From contig NZ_BBZK01000003.1 in assembly GCF_001748085.1 (NCBI RefSeq), positions 868,001 to 932,000 of the forward strand: DNA of 64,000 nucleotides, read 5' to 3'. Below, in pieces: positions 42,543-50,766 of the stretch (positions within the stretch are counted from its first letter, which is position 1; every line of letters starts with the position of its first letter). The translations under genes were made by a program, and so were the position numbers. The DNA comes from Streptomyces sp. TP-A0874. GTDB taxonomy: Bacteria; Actinomycetota; Actinomycetes; Streptomycetales; Streptomycetaceae. The notes beneath the pieces are model-generated. The model was not told the origin of the DNA and ran no database searches. It was given only the letters and a program-made list of their open reading frames with translations.

Positions 42543-42895
42543 CCACTACCGAGAACGACCAGAGCGGCGGGCAGACCACCACGCAGCCGGCGAGCGAGGA
42601 AGAGGTCCGCGAGGCCCTCTACGACGTCGTCGACCCCGAACTGGGCATCGACGTGGTCAACCTCGGGCTCATCTACGGCGTGCACGTCGACGAGTCCAAC
42701 GTCGCCACCATCGACATGACGCTCACCTCGGCGGCCTGCCCGCTGACCGACGTCATCGAGGACCAGGCGAAGGCGGCCACCGAGGGCGTCGTCAATGAGC
42801 TGCGGATCAACTGGGTCTGGATGCCGCCGTGGGGTCCGGACAAGATCACCGACGATGGGCGCGAGCAGCTCCGCGCGCTCGGCTTCAACGTCTGA
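42539..42895 (+). CDS. sufT: SufT-like metal-sulfur cluster assembly factor (DUF59)
   Basis: This 118-residue MIP18/DUF59-family protein helps Fe-S maturation, probably by target delivery. The core shows VREALYDVVDPELGIDVVNLGL and TSAACPLTDVIEDQ with the conserved cysteine, and ends VWMPPWGPDKITDDGREQL. The first 20 residues are low-complexity and Thr/Gln-rich. It is the last gene of the suf operon; a long hairpin follows. Confidence 0.94.
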   Translation: MTTTENDQSGGQTTTQPASEEEVREALYDVVDPELGIDVVNLGLIYGVHVDESNVATIDMTLTSAACPLTDVIEDQAKAATEGVVNELRINWVWMPPWGPDKITDDGREQLRALGFNV

Positions 42896-43233
42896 GGCGT
42901 CCCAACGCCCGCCGACACCGGTACGGCCGTGGCCACCAGAGCTCTTCTGGGGGTCACGGCCGTACCGCGTCCTGCCGTCCGCGCCCGGAGCGGGAGCGCG
43001 TGGGAGGACAGGCGCGGTCTGCGCCTTCGGTCAGCGGGTAACCGCCGTCGCCGACCACCGGGTGGCGCGTCCCGCCCGGTCCTTCTCGGCGTCGAGCGCG
43101 CAGTGCAGCGGTCGGCCCGAGCACGGTGGATCGCTGCGCCGGGCGAACGGGGCCACGGCTGAGGACCACCGCCGTTCCGTTCCCCTCCGAGGCCGTCTGG
43201 GAGTATCACGGGCGGTTGTGTACGGTCGTACAC
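42896..43233. other. 338-bp gap between sufT and the SMR gene
   Basis: The region contains the suf operon terminator at the left and the SMR promoter/operator at the right. Between them (about 42970-43200) the sequence is GC-rich with no convincing gene or motif. Confidence 0.5.
42920..42966 (+). terminator. suf operon terminator
   Basis: Outer arms GGTACGGCCGTG (42920-42931) and CACGGCCGTACC (42955-42966) match perfectly. Inner arms CCAGA and TCTGG continue the fold with one mismatch. The stem lies 24 nt past the sufT stop. Confidence 0.85.
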
Positions 43234-43234
43234 A
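43217..43234 (+). promoter_or_regulatory. TetR-type operator over the SMR start
   Basis: TGTGTACG-GT-CGTACACA is a perfect 18-bp palindrome whose last base is the A of the SMR start codon. It includes TACGGT (43221-43226), which sits where a -10 would be for a leaderless mRNA. The tetR gene directly downstream of the SMR gene is the natural candidate to bind it. Confidence 0.7.
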
Positions 43235-43554
43235 TGCCATGGGTGATGCTGGCGGCCGCGATCCTGGCCGAGGTGCTCGGGACCACCGCCATGAAGTACA
43301 GCGACGGCTTCAGCAGGCTCTGGCCGTCGCTGGGAACGGTCGCCGGATACGGTGTCGCCTTCCTGCTCCTCGCCCAGACCCTCAAGACCATGTCGGTGGG
43401 TACCGCCTACGCGGTCTGGTCCGGGGCCGGAACGGCCATCATCGCGGCGATCGGCATGTTCTTCCTCGGTGAGACCGCCAGCGCCGCGAAGCTCCTCGGC
43501 ATCACGCTGATCATCGCCGGAGTCATCGTCCTCAACCTCACCGGGGCCCGGTGA
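43234..43554 (+). CDS. Small multidrug resistance (SMR/EmrE-type) transporter
   Basis: This 106-residue protein has four membrane helices. The essential membrane glutamate is Glu13 in AILAEVLGTTAMK, followed by GYGVAFLLLAQTLKTM, AYAVWSGAGTA and the C-terminal LGITLIIAGVIVLNL. SMR proteins are proton-coupled exporters of quaternary ammonium compounds, guanidinium or polyamines; the subtype is not clear. ATG 43234 has no ribosome binding site but TACGGT is 7 nt upstream. Its stop overlaps the TetR gene start. Confidence 0.93.
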   Translation: MPWVMLAAAILAEVLGTTAMKYSDGFSRLWPSLGTVAGYGVAFLLLAQTLKTMSVGTAYAVWSGAGTAIIAAIGMFFLGETASAAKLLGITLIIAGVIVLNLTGAR

Positions 43555-44135
43555 TGGCCCGCCCCCGCCGACACGACCCCGACCGCCGCCAGCGCATCGT
43601 CGACGCGGCCGTCCGGGTCGTGGAGCGAGGCGGGATCGCCGGGCTCAGCCACCGCTCGGTCGCCGCCGAGGCGGACGTGCCGCTGGGCTCCACCACATAC
43701 CACTTCACCACCCTGGACGATCTTCTCGCGGCCGCCCTCACCCAGGTCATCGACGAACAGTGGCTGGAGCAGCTCGAACGGTGGGAACGCGGTATCGACC
43801 CCGCGCTTCCGCTCGCGGACGAGATCGTCCGCTTCATCGAGGAACACATGGCCGGGGACCGGACCCGTGTCGGGCTCGAGTACGAGCTGTACCTCGCCGC
43901 ACTGCGCTACGAAGCCGTACGGCCGATCGCCGCCGACTGCCTCGACCGGACGGCCGCGGTACTGCGCCGCCGCACCGCCGACGAGGCCACCGCCCGAACC
44001 CTCGTCGCCCTCATCGACGGCCTGATGCTCCAGCTCCTGCTCACCGGAAGACCGTTCGACCCGGCCTCGGCCCGGCAGGTCATTTCCCAGGTCATCGACG
44101 CTCCCGGTTCGCCAGGGAGAGTCCGCTCCGGTTAG
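43554..44135 (+). CDS. TetR-family repressor of the SMR operon
   Basis: This 193-residue regulator has an N-terminal helix-turn-helix (RQRIVDAAVRVVERGGIAGLSHRSVAAEADVP split across residues 13-45, then STTYHF). The C-terminal ligand domain has a TetR_C-like LVALIDGLMLQLLLTG end. It starts at ATG 43554, sharing one base with the SMR stop, or at GTG 43551. It probably represses its own operon through the palindrome at 43217-43234. Confidence 0.92.
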   Translation: MARPRRHDPDRRQRIVDAAVRVVERGGIAGLSHRSVAAEADVPLGSTTYHFTTLDDLLAAALTQVIDEQWLEQLERWERGIDPALPLADEIVRFIEEHMAGDRTRVGLEYELYLAALRYEAVRPIAADCLDRTAAVLRRRTADEATARTLVALIDGLMLQLLLTGRPFDPASARQVISQVIDAPGSPGRVRSG

Positions 44136-44144
44136 CGTTCGACC

Positions 44145-45137
44145 ATGACCGATGCAGCCACTACTCGCACCACCACCGGCGCGGTCGCCGCCGGGCTCGC
44201 CACCATCACCCCCGAGGGAACCGTCCTCGACACCTGGTTCCCCGCCCCCGAACTCGTCGCCGAACCGGGCCCCGCCGGCACCGAGCGGCTGGACGCCGCC
44301 CGCGCCGCCGAACTGCTCGGGGAGTCGGCCCCGAAGGCACTCGGCCTCGACACGCGCCGCGGGGTCGAGACCGTCGCCGTCCGTACGGCCATCTCCTCGC
44401 TCGAGGAGAAGCCGGCCGACGCGCACGACGCCTACCTCCGGCTGCATCTGCTCAGCCACCGGCTGGTCCGGCCGCACGGTCAGAACCTGGACGGCATCTT
44501 CGGCCTGCTGGCCAACGTCGCCTGGACGAACCTCGGCCCCGTCCCCGTCGACCGCCTGGAGCAGGTGCGCCTCGCCGCCCGCGCCGAGGGCCTGCACCTC
44601 GCCGTCACCAGCGTCGACAAGTTCCCCCGGATGACGGACTACGTCGCCCCGGCGGGCGTCCGGATCGCCGACGCCGACCGGGTCCGGCTCGGGGCCCACC
44701 TGGCCTCCGGCACCACGGTCATGCACGAGGGGTTCGTCAACTTCAACGCCGGAACGCTGGGCACCTCCATGATCGAGGGCCGGATCAGCGCGGGCGTCGT
44801 CGTCGGCGACGGCTCGGACATCGGCGGGGGCGCCTCGATCATGGGCACCCTCTCCGGCGGCGGCAAGCAGATCATCTCGATCGGCGAGCGCTGCCTGCTG
44901 GGCGCGGAGGCGGGCATCGGTATCCCGCTCGGTGACGACTGCATCGTGGAGGCCGGGCTGTACGTCACCGCCGGCACCCGGGTCACCCTCCCGGACGGCA
45001 AGATCGTCAAGGCGCTGGAGCTGGCGGGCGCCGACAACCTCCTGTACCGCAGGAACTCCACCACGGGCACCGTGCAGGCGATCCAGCGCTCGGGCTCCTG
45101 GGGCGGGCTCAACGCAGCCCTGCACAGCAACGACTGA
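44145..45137 (+). CDS. dapD: 2,3,4,5-tetrahydropyridine-2,6-dicarboxylate N-succinyltransferase
   Basis: DapD makes N-succinyl-2-amino-6-oxopimelate in the lysine and meso-diaminopimelate pathway, so it feeds peptidoglycan synthesis. This is the long actinobacterial form (330 residues). The left-handed beta-helix is visible from about residue 180 as hexapeptide repeats ([48 protein letters not shown]). ATG 44145 has no binding site; TAGCGT at 44133-44138 is 6 nt upstream, fitting a leaderless transcript independent of the tetR gene. A strong hairpin follows. Confidence 0.95.
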   Translation: MTDAATTRTTTGAVAAGLATITPEGTVLDTWFPAPELVAEPGPAGTERLDAARAAELLGESAPKALGLDTRRGVETVAVRTAISSLEEKPADAHDAYLRLHLLSHRLVRPHGQNLDGIFGLLANVAWTNLGPVPVDRLEQVRLAARAEGLHLAVTSVDKFPRMTDYVAPAGVRIADADRVRLGAHLASGTTVMHEGFVNFNAGTLGTSMIEGRISAGVVVGDGSDIGGGASIMGTLSGGGKQIISIGERCLLGAEAGIGIPLGDDCIVEAGLYVTAGTRVTLPDGKIVKALELAGADNLLYRRNSTTGTVQAIQRSGSWGGLNAALHSND

Positions 45138-45161
45138 CTCCTCCGGAACCGCCCACCTCGA

Positions 45162-45200
45162 CCGGGCGGGGCGGACGCCACCCGCGTCCACCCCGCCCGG
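45162..45200 (+). terminator. dapD terminator
   Basis: Arms CCGGGCGGGG (45162-45171) and CCCCGCCCGG (45191-45200) match, with inner arms GGACGC (45173-45178) and GCGTCC (45184-45189) and one internal mismatch. It lies 24 nt after the stop. Confidence 0.8.
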
Positions 45201-45283
45201 TAGCCTCCGCGGTTTCTCGCCGTCCTGTGCCGAGCAGGCTCCACCACCGGCTGACCGCGGGGCCGGAGACCCGCCGGGTGGGG

Positions 45284-45325
45284 CCCGTGGGGCCGTGCGG
45301 TGTCAGGTCCACGGGACCCCACGGG
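45284..45325 (-). terminator. Second hairpin, probably serving the minus-strand acetyltransferase
   Basis: CCCGTGGGG plus CCGTG (45284-45297) pairs with CACGG plus CCCCACGGG (45310-45325) with a two-base bulge. It is about 270 bp beyond the acetyltransferase stop, so the assignment is uncertain. Confidence 0.45.
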
Positions 45326-45596
45326 CTGCTGGAGGAGGCTGCGCAGCGGTGGTGAGCCGGGTGACGGCCGCATGTGTCAGCTCACGGTCGTGCGGCGCCG
45401 AGAGCGCGGTGCGGCGTCAACCCTTCGACAAGGCGTTCAGCCGGCGGGCGGTGGTCGGGGCGAAGTGCCGCTCCGGGAGGCGGCGGCTGCGCTCCGTCCG
45501 GGCCTGGGTCGGCCGTGCCGGTATTCGGGGCGGCGCGCGGCGAGGGTCGTTCGCGCCGCTGCGGGGCCGGTGAGTCCGGTGGCCGGGGGACGAGCC

Positions 45597-46178
45597 TCAG
45601 ATCTCGCGGACGGGACGGGCAGGGTTGCCGACGGCCACGACGTTCGCGGGGATGTCCTTGGTGACCACCGCGCCCGCGCCGATGACCGAGTTGTCGCCGA
45701 TCGTCACCCCGGGACAGACGATGGCGCCGCCTCCGAGCCAGACGTTGTCCCCGATGGTGACCGGGCGTGCCGCCTCCAGTTTGTCCCGCCGGGGTTGCGG
45801 TTCCACGGGATGGGTCGGGGTGAGCAACTGCACGTTCGGTCCGAGCTGGCAGTCCTCGCCGATGACGATCCCTGCGACGTCGAGCGCGGTCAGGTTGTAG
45901 TTGACGAAGGTGCGCGCCCCGATGCTGATGTTCCCGCCGTAGTCGACGGAGAGCGGCGGCCGAACGTCGACGCCCTCGCCGACGGAGCCGAGCAGTTCGG
46001 TCAGGAGCGGCCGGGCGCTGTCGGCGTCCTCGACGTAGGCGGCGTGATAGCGGGTGGCGAGCCGCATCGCGCGCTGCTGACGCCGGGCGATCTCCGGGTC
46101 GTCGGCGATGTAGAGGTCCCCCGCGGCCATCCGTTCCAGGTTGCTGCGTGGATCCTGAGCGAAGTAGTCCGTCGACAT
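45597..46178 (-). CDS. Maltose/galactoside O-acetyltransferase-like protein
   Basis: This 193-residue cytoplasmic enzyme of the LacA/Maa family has an N-terminal Mac domain (MAAGDLYIADDPEIARRQQ, residues 17-35) and a hexapeptide beta-helix (SIGARTFVNYN, GPNVQLLTPTHP with the catalytic His, GDNVWLGGGAIVCPGVTIGDNSVIGAGAVV). It would acetylate a sugar from acetyl-CoA. Conserved sequence begins at ATG 46178. Directly upstream lies TACGGT and a 12-bp palindrome identical to the centre of the SMR operator, at the same distance from the start codon. Confidence 0.92.
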   Translation of the reverse strand: MSTDYFAQDPRSNLERMAAGDLYIADDPEIARRQQRAMRLATRYHAAYVEDADSARPLLTELLGSVGEGVDVRPPLSVDYGGNISIGARTFVNYNLTALDVAGIVIGEDCQLGPNVQLLTPTHPVEPQPRRDKLEAARPVTIGDNVWLGGGAIVCPGVTIGDNSVIGAGAVVTKDIPANVVAVGNPARPVREI

Positions 46179-46180
46179 GC

Positions 46181-46192
46181 GTACGACCGTAC
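46181..46192 (-). promoter_or_regulatory. Operator-like palindrome at the acetyltransferase start
   Basis: GTACG-GT-CGTAC on the minus strand ends 2 nt before the ATG. The identical 12 bp occupy the same position at the SMR gene 3 kb away, and the following bases differ at one position only. Confidence 0.55.
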
Positions 46193-46431
46193 TCTCCTGC
46201 ACGGGCGCTCGGCCCTCACCTTCCCGACGCGGCAGCCGATGAGCCCCGGGCCCGGTGCCGGCTGACCGGTACCAACCCCGTACGGCTGCGGGCCGCTCCT
46301 CTACGGCCCGCCCTCCGTGTCCGCTCCGGTCGCTGTTCGTTGCACCACGTACGTACGGCTGTGCGATCGCGGCCGTGCCGGCGGAAGGCCGACCCGAGCA
46401 CATCGGCACCAGGCAGTGGGGGCGTGGGAAC

Positions 46432-46680
46432 GTGGCGAACACCGACAGCAGCCGTACCAAACGGCGTGACACCGACGACAAGCGCCCGGACATCTGGGTC
46501 GGCTACGGAAAGCTCGTCAAACTCTTCCGGGAGCGCGCCGGGCTGACCCAGCAGGCCTTGGGCGAGGCACTCGGCTACTCATGCGAACTGGTCGCCTCGG
46601 TGGAACAGGGAAGACGACCGGCCAAGTCGACCTTCGAAGAGTCGACTCGTTTCCTCGAGCGTCTGGCGGGAGAAGCATGA
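46432..46680 (+). CDS. Short XRE-family helix-turn-helix protein
   Basis: This 82-residue protein carries one XRE helix-turn-helix (about residues 25-62: LVKLFRERAGLTQQALGEALGYS, then SVEQGRRPAK). Streptomyces relatives are usually about 280 residues, with a C-terminal DUF5753 domain. Here STFEESTRFLERLAGEA follows directly and resembles the extreme C-terminus of such proteins, suggesting an in-frame internal deletion. The stop overlaps the DUF397 gene by 4 nt, the normal arrangement for these pairs. GTG 46432 is the likely start. Confidence 0.8.
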   Translation: MANTDSSRTKRRDTDDKRPDIWVGYGKLVKLFRERAGLTQQALGEALGYSCELVASVEQGRRPAKSTFEESTRFLERLAGEA

Positions 46681-46904
46681 GCAGCGAACAGGCGAGTCCC
46701 GGTCCTGATCGGCTGACCTGGTTCAAGAGCAGCCACAGTGGCTCGGACGGCGGCGACTGTGTCGAGGTGGCGGCCGGGCGGTCCGGTGTCGTGCATGTGC
46801 GGGATTCAAAGCGGGCGTCCGATCGTGAACTCCGGGTCCGCGTAGCGGGTTGGTCGGAGTTCGTGGCGTTCGCCGCTGCGGCGGACGACGAGCGCCGCGA
46901 CTGA
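46677..46904 (+). CDS. DUF397 domain protein
   Basis: This 75-residue protein has the DUF397 hallmarks LTWFKSSHSGSDGGDCVEVA and VHVRDSK, followed by a short helical end (WSEFVAFAAA). DUF397 proteins are encoded next to XRE regulators throughout Streptomyces and act as partners or antagonists in developmental and antibiotic control. The ATG overlaps the XRE stop, so the pair is translationally coupled. Confidence 0.93.
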   Translation: MSSEQASPGPDRLTWFKSSHSGSDGGDCVEVAAGRSGVVHVRDSKRASDRELRVRVAGWSEFVAFAAAADDERRD

Positions 46905-47013
46905 CCGCGGAGACGGCCGGCAGCTGTGAGCGGATAAAGCGGATGCCGCCGGTCCGGCAGATGCCTACTCTCAAGAGGTTGTTTTCCACCTGTCGAGGAG
47001 ATCGAGGATCGCC

Positions 47014-47979
47014 GTGGCCGGACTCTTCCCATCCGCTGAACCGTACGCGCAGGGCCTGCTCGACGTCGGCGACGGCCAGCAGATCTACTGGGAGGCCAGC
47101 GGCAACCCCGAGGGCAAGCCGGCGCTCTGTGTGCACGGCGGCCCCGGCAGCGGCGGTAGCCGTAGCAGCCGCAAGGGGTTCGACCCCGAGGCCTACCGCG
47201 TGGTCATCTTCGACCAGCGCGGTTGCGGTCAGAGTCGGCCGCACGCCTCCGACCCGTCCGTCAGCCTGGAGCACAACACGACCGACCACCTGATCGCCGA
47301 CATGGAGCGGTTGCGCGAGCATCTGGGCATCGAACGCTGGCTGCTGTACGGCGGTTCCTGGGGATCGACGCTGATACTCGCCTACGCCGAGCGGTATCCC
47401 GAGCGGGTCTCGGAGATCGTCATCGTGGGCGTCACCATGACCCGGCCCCAGGAGATCGACTGGCTCTACCGCGGGGTCGGCCGGCTGCTGCCCGACGCCT
47501 GGGAGGCGTTCCGCGACGCGCTGCCGGAGACGGAGCGCGGCGGCGACCTGGTGGCCGCCTACAGCCGGCTGGTGAACAGCCCGGACGAGGCCGTCCGACG
47601 GAAGGCGGCGCTCGACTGGTGTGCCTGGGAGGACGCCGTCATCGCCCACGAGGCGCTGGGCAATCCGGGCCAGTACAGCCGCAAACCGCAGGACGAGCTG
47701 ATGGCCTTCGTCCGTATCTGCACCCACTACTTCGCCAACCACGCCTGGCTGGACGACGGGCAGCTGCTGCGCGACGCCCACCGGTTGGCCGGCATACCGG
47801 CCGTGCTCATCCACGGCCGGCTCGATCTGAGCGGACCGTTGCAGAGTGCCTGGGAACTGGCGAAGGCATGGCCGGATGCGGAGTTGAAGGTGATCGACGA
47901 CTCCGGCCACACCGGAAGCCCGGCGATGGGCCGGGCGGTCGGGGAGGCGATCGCCCGGTTCGGTGGGTACGGGCGGTGA
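47014..47979 (+). CDS. pip: Prolyl aminopeptidase
   Basis: Pip removes N-terminal proline from peptides. It is a 321-residue alpha/beta hydrolase of family S33. The oxyanion region VHGGPGSGG is near residue 40, FDQRGCGQSRPH follows, the nucleophile serine lies in GGSWGSTLILAYAE, and late Asp and His are in IHGRLDLSGP and DDSGHTGS. The GTG start follows GAGGATCG. It appears to be a single-gene unit between the DUF397 gene and another hydrolase. Confidence 0.93.
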   Translation: MAGLFPSAEPYAQGLLDVGDGQQIYWEASGNPEGKPALCVHGGPGSGGSRSSRKGFDPEAYRVVIFDQRGCGQSRPHASDPSVSLEHNTTDHLIADMERLREHLGIERWLLYGGSWGSTLILAYAERYPERVSEIVIVGVTMTRPQEIDWLYRGVGRLLPDAWEAFRDALPETERGGDLVAAYSRLVNSPDEAVRRKAALDWCAWEDAVIAHEALGNPGQYSRKPQDELMAFVRICTHYFANHAWLDDGQLLRDAHRLAGIPAVLIHGRLDLSGPLQSAWELAKAWPDAELKVIDDSGHTGSPAMGRAVGEAIARFGGYGR

Positions 47980-48084
47980 GTCGAACCCGCCGGAGTGAGG
48001 CCGTCGTCACGGGCTTGCGGAAGCCGCTTCGGCCGGCGGTGAAGAAGCGCCTCCCGTGTTGGTGCTCCGCCCTATGTTTCGGCT

Positions 48085-48810
48085 ATGGCTGATCAACGCG
48101 GGGTCGACGTCGGAGGTCTCCGGCTGGCCTACGAGGTCTCCGGACCGCCGGACGCTCCCCCGCTCCTGCTGTTGCACGCGCTGGGCGCGGACGCCGCTGA
48201 CTGGAGCGTGGTGGCGCCCGCCTTGGCCGCTGCTCGGCGGGTCCATGCCCTTGAGCTTCGGGGACATGGTCGGAGTGGCTGGCCGGGGGAGTACTCGCTG
48301 CAACTCATGCGGGACGATGTCCTCGGTTTCCTGGACATGCTCGCCCTCAAGCGGGTCGATCTGATCGGGCACTCGATAGGCGGGGTCGTCGCCTATCTCC
48401 TCGCCGAGGAGTATCCGCAGCGGGTGGACCGGCTGATCCTGGAGGACGTACCCGTCCCACGGCCTCGGCGGCCGGCCACCGTGACCCGCCCGGAGGGGGA
48501 GCTCAACTTCGACTGGGAGATGGTGCTGGCGGTCCGGAGGCAGATCGACACGCCCGACCCCCGGTGGCTGGAGCGCCTCGGTGACATCACCGCGGAGACC
48601 CTGGTTTTGGCTGGCGGCCCGGAAAGCCATGTGCCGCAACGAGGCGTTGCGGAGTTGGCCCACCGCATTCCCCGGGCGAGAGCGACCACCATTCCGGCAG
48701 GGCACCTGATACACGAGACGGAGCCCAAGGCGTTCGTGGACGCGGTTCTGGGATTCCTGCGCGACCCAGCGCCGTGCCGGACGGCCCGCGTCGACCACTT
48801 CGGCGAGTAG
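48085..48810 (+). CDS. Alpha/beta hydrolase
   Basis: This 241-residue protein has the alpha/beta hydrolase fold: LLLLHALGADAADW near residue 28, LRGHGRSGWPG, nucleophile GHSIGGVVAY near 95, and a C-terminal histidine in IPAGHLIHE. No substrate can be assigned; haloperoxidase- or esterase-like relatives are common. ATG 48085 has TATGTT 6 nt upstream and no ribosome binding site, consistent with a leaderless mRNA. A shared terminator separates it from the GNAT gene. Confidence 0.87.
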   Translation: MADQRGVDVGGLRLAYEVSGPPDAPPLLLLHALGADAADWSVVAPALAAARRVHALELRGHGRSGWPGEYSLQLMRDDVLGFLDMLALKRVDLIGHSIGGVVAYLLAEEYPQRVDRLILEDVPVPRPRRPATVTRPEGELNFDWEMVLAVRRQIDTPDPRWLERLGDITAETLVLAGGPESHVPQRGVAELAHRIPRARATTIPAGHLIHETEPKAFVDAVLGFLRDPAPCRTARVDHFGE

Positions 48811-48840
48811 GGCGGGGGCACTTCCCGAGGTGCCCCCGCC
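48811..48840. terminator. Bidirectional terminator between the hydrolase and GNAT genes
   Basis: Perfect 11-bp arms GGCGGGGGCAC (48811-48821) and GTGCCCCCGCC (48830-48840) flank an 8-nt loop, filling almost the whole convergent gap. Confidence 0.85.
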
Positions 48841-48849
48841 CATGCGCGG

Positions 48850-49812
48850 TCAGCTCCAGGTCATGTTGATCTCGCGCTCGAAATTGTCGTATCCCGCACG
48901 CCGGAAGGCGTTCGCCATGGGGATGTTGCCGAGGTCGGTGGCCGCCCGGATACGAGGGGCTCCTTCTCCGGCGAGGATGCGGGTTCCTTCGGCGAGGATG
49001 TCGTCGATATAGCCGTTGCCCCGATGCTGCGGCAGCACGCCGATGTAGGCGATGACCGGGTTGTAGTCGTTACGGGCCGGGATCACGAACCCCACGGGCT
49101 CGCCCTCGGGCAGGGTCGCGACCTGCCACCATTCCCTCGGGGTCCCGTAACGCGTGAGCTCGTTCCGGTACTGGCTGTCCGCCGCTTCGCGGGCGGACAT
49201 CCGGCTCAGTTCGTCACGACTGTGGGCGTCCAGCGTGCCGTCCAGAACCGAGGTCATCATCGAGAGGATTTCCTCGGTGGTGCGGACGGGCCGGAACGTT
49301 AGGCGCCCGCTGTGTTTCGGCACAGGCGTCTCCGGGCGCCACTCCAGCCGCAGACGCTCCACGAACAGCCGGGCGCCGAGCCGCTCCAGCACCGCCATAC
49401 GGTCTCCGACGGCCCTTCTGGCCGCGGTGTCTTCCCGCCAGTGGGGCGGCGTGAAACGGCTGTACCTGGGCGGTCGGGCCCCGGACGGAAGGACGGCGGC
49501 CATGGCAGTGCGTAGCAGCCGCGAGCCGATTTCCACCCGATCGGGCCCGGGGATGGTGTCGTCGATATCGACGACGTCCAAAATGAACGGCGCGTCATCG
49601 CCTGATCGGCTCCACCAGGCGACCCTGGCGAGCAGCCGGTCGCCCCGCAGGGCAACCCACAGCCACTCCGGCCGTCGGCGGTCGTTGGCGAGGTCGTCGG
49701 CCAGTTCCCTGTTGAGGACGTAGGGAAGCCGACAGAAGAGGTCGAGTTCTTCGTGTCCGGTGATCGGACGCATGATCAGTTCATGCTGCAGGACGGTCAA
49801 GGCACGCTCCAT
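48850..49812 (-). CDS. GNAT-family N-acetyltransferase
   Basis: This 320-residue protein has two GNAT-like halves. The C-terminal one carries the acetyl-CoA site (VIAYIGVLPQHRGNGYIDDIL near 245-265) and an ATDLGNIPMANAFRRAGYDNF end typical of the fold. The N-terminal half is more divergent. The substrate is unknown. ATG 49812 or the internal ATG 49773 (MRPITGHEELDLF) could be the start; neither has a ribosome binding site. A small upstream reading frame with a strong binding site precedes it. Confidence 0.82.
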   Translation of the reverse strand: MERALTVLQHELIMRPITGHEELDLFCRLPYVLNRELADDLANDRRRPEWLWVALRGDRLLARVAWWSRSGDDAPFILDVVDIDDTIPGPDRVEIGSRLLRTAMAAVLPSGARPPRYSRFTPPHWREDTAARRAVGDRMAVLERLGARLFVERLRLEWRPETPVPKHSGRLTFRPVRTTEEILSMMTSVLDGTLDAHSRDELSRMSAREAADSQYRNELTRYGTPREWWQVATLPEGEPVGFVIPARNDYNPVIAYIGVLPQHRGNGYIDDILAEGTRILAGEGAPRIRAATDLGNIPMANAFRRAGYDNFEREINMTWS

Positions 49813-49836
49813 GGAAAGCGCCCGTCCGTTTCCGGG

Positions 49837-49890
49837 TCAGACTCGGTCCGCGGCCCGGGAGGACGCAAGCGCGGTAAACAGGGGAAACAT
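49837..49890 (-). CDS. Putative 17-codon leader peptide ahead of the GNAT gene
   Basis: On the minus strand AAAGGAGGGG, near-ideal for Streptomyces ribosomes, stands 7 nt before an ATG at 49890. It opens the frame MFPLFTALASSRAADRV and ends at TGA 49839-49837, 24 nt before the GNAT ATG and in the same frame. The first codons include TTT twice and CTT, rare here. It could be a leader peptide controlling the GNAT gene, or the original GNAT start cut off by a stop codon. Confidence 0.45.
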   Translation of the reverse strand: MFPLFTALASSRAADRV

Positions 49891-50013
49891 CGGCTCACCC
49901 CTCCTTTCGTCGTCATGGCCCGCAACCCCTTGTGGCTGGGGAGCCGTCGCCTTGTCTATCCGACCCCGGTTCTCTTCGGCAAACCCTTTTCCACGGGCGG
50001 CGGTGGGGAGGGG

Positions 50014-50673
50014 TCAGGCCGCGCCGACGGTCATGCGAGCCATGGTTCGGTAGCGGGCGGCCAGTTCCGGGGGCGAGAGTTCTCCGTCCGTGCGGTACCA
50101 CTGGGACACCGCTGTGCACATGGTGACGATCGCCCGGCTGACCTCGCGGGGGTAGTCGGTGGTGAACGCTCCCCGTGTCACGCCTTCCTCGACCACCGTG
50201 TCCATGAGCCGCTGTTGCCGATCGCGGGCTTCGATGTAGGTGGTGCGGTCGTCGCCGAGCATGCTGCGGATCTCGCTCGCCGCGATGAAGGCCAACTCCC
50301 GCCGGTGTGCGTGGAACAGCACCAGACACTCCACCAGCAGATCCAGTCGGCGCCCGACATCCGGCCCGGCTTCTTCGAGGGCCGCCGTACTCCGCTCCCA
50401 CAGTTCCGCCATGGCCCGGGTGACGATCCCGACCAGCAGAGCCTGTTTCGAGGGATGGTGGTGGTACACCCCCGGCACCGACAGGCCGGCCCGCGCGGCC
50501 ACCTCCCGGATCGTGGTGCCGTGATAGCCCTGCTCCACGAAGCAGGCCAACGCGGCTTGCAGGACGGGCGGTAGGCCGTCGTCGGTGTAGAGCCTCCAGC
50601 CCGCCGCGGTTCCGGCCTCGTCAACGCTGGTCACGGCAGCTTTGCCAGCGGTCATGGCGTCGGCTTCAGTCAC
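50014..50673 (-). CDS. TetR-family regulator of the acyl-CoA cluster
   Basis: This 219-residue regulator has an N-terminal helix-turn-helix (LACFVEQGYHGTTIREVAARAGLS, then VPGVYHHHPSKQALL) and a TetR_C-like ligand domain rich in Arg and Glu. GTG 50673 follows GAGGAGAG by about 6 nt; ATG 50655 is a less likely start. It is divergent from the acyl-CoA ligase gene, and a dyad between them is the probable operator. Similar repressors of fatty-acid and ketone catabolism respond to acyl-CoA. Confidence 0.92.
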   Translation of the reverse strand: MTEADAMTAGKAAVTSVDEAGTAAGWRLYTDDGLPPVLQAALACFVEQGYHGTTIREVAARAGLSVPGVYHHHPSKQALLVGIVTRAMAELWERSTAALEEAGPDVGRRLDLLVECLVLFHAHRRELAFIAASEIRSMLGDDRTTYIEARDRQQRLMDTVVEEGVTRGAFTTDYPREVSRAIVTMCTAVSQWYRTDGELSPPELAARYRTMARMTVGAA

Positions 50674-50766
50674 TGCTCTCCTCACCCGCGTGTGCTGGGG
50701 CTGACAGGCAAGTATGCCCCCGGCTCCCCGACCGCCCGGCCGACCCGGGAACCGCCGCGCACCCCC

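Larger units (their letters stand above)
45138..45596. other. 459-bp convergent gap between dapD and the acetyltransferase gene
   Basis: Two strong hairpins (45162-45200 and 45284-45325) occupy the left half. From about 45330 to 45596 I see GC-rich sequence without a supported gene, beyond an imperfect GTGAGC/GCTCAC pair near 45353-45390. Confidence 0.5.

Noticed and set aside
45330..45596. Small genes in the gap before the acetyltransferase
   Set aside because: Open frames exist in several phases but none has a binding site, a recognisable product or neighbours that suggest coding.
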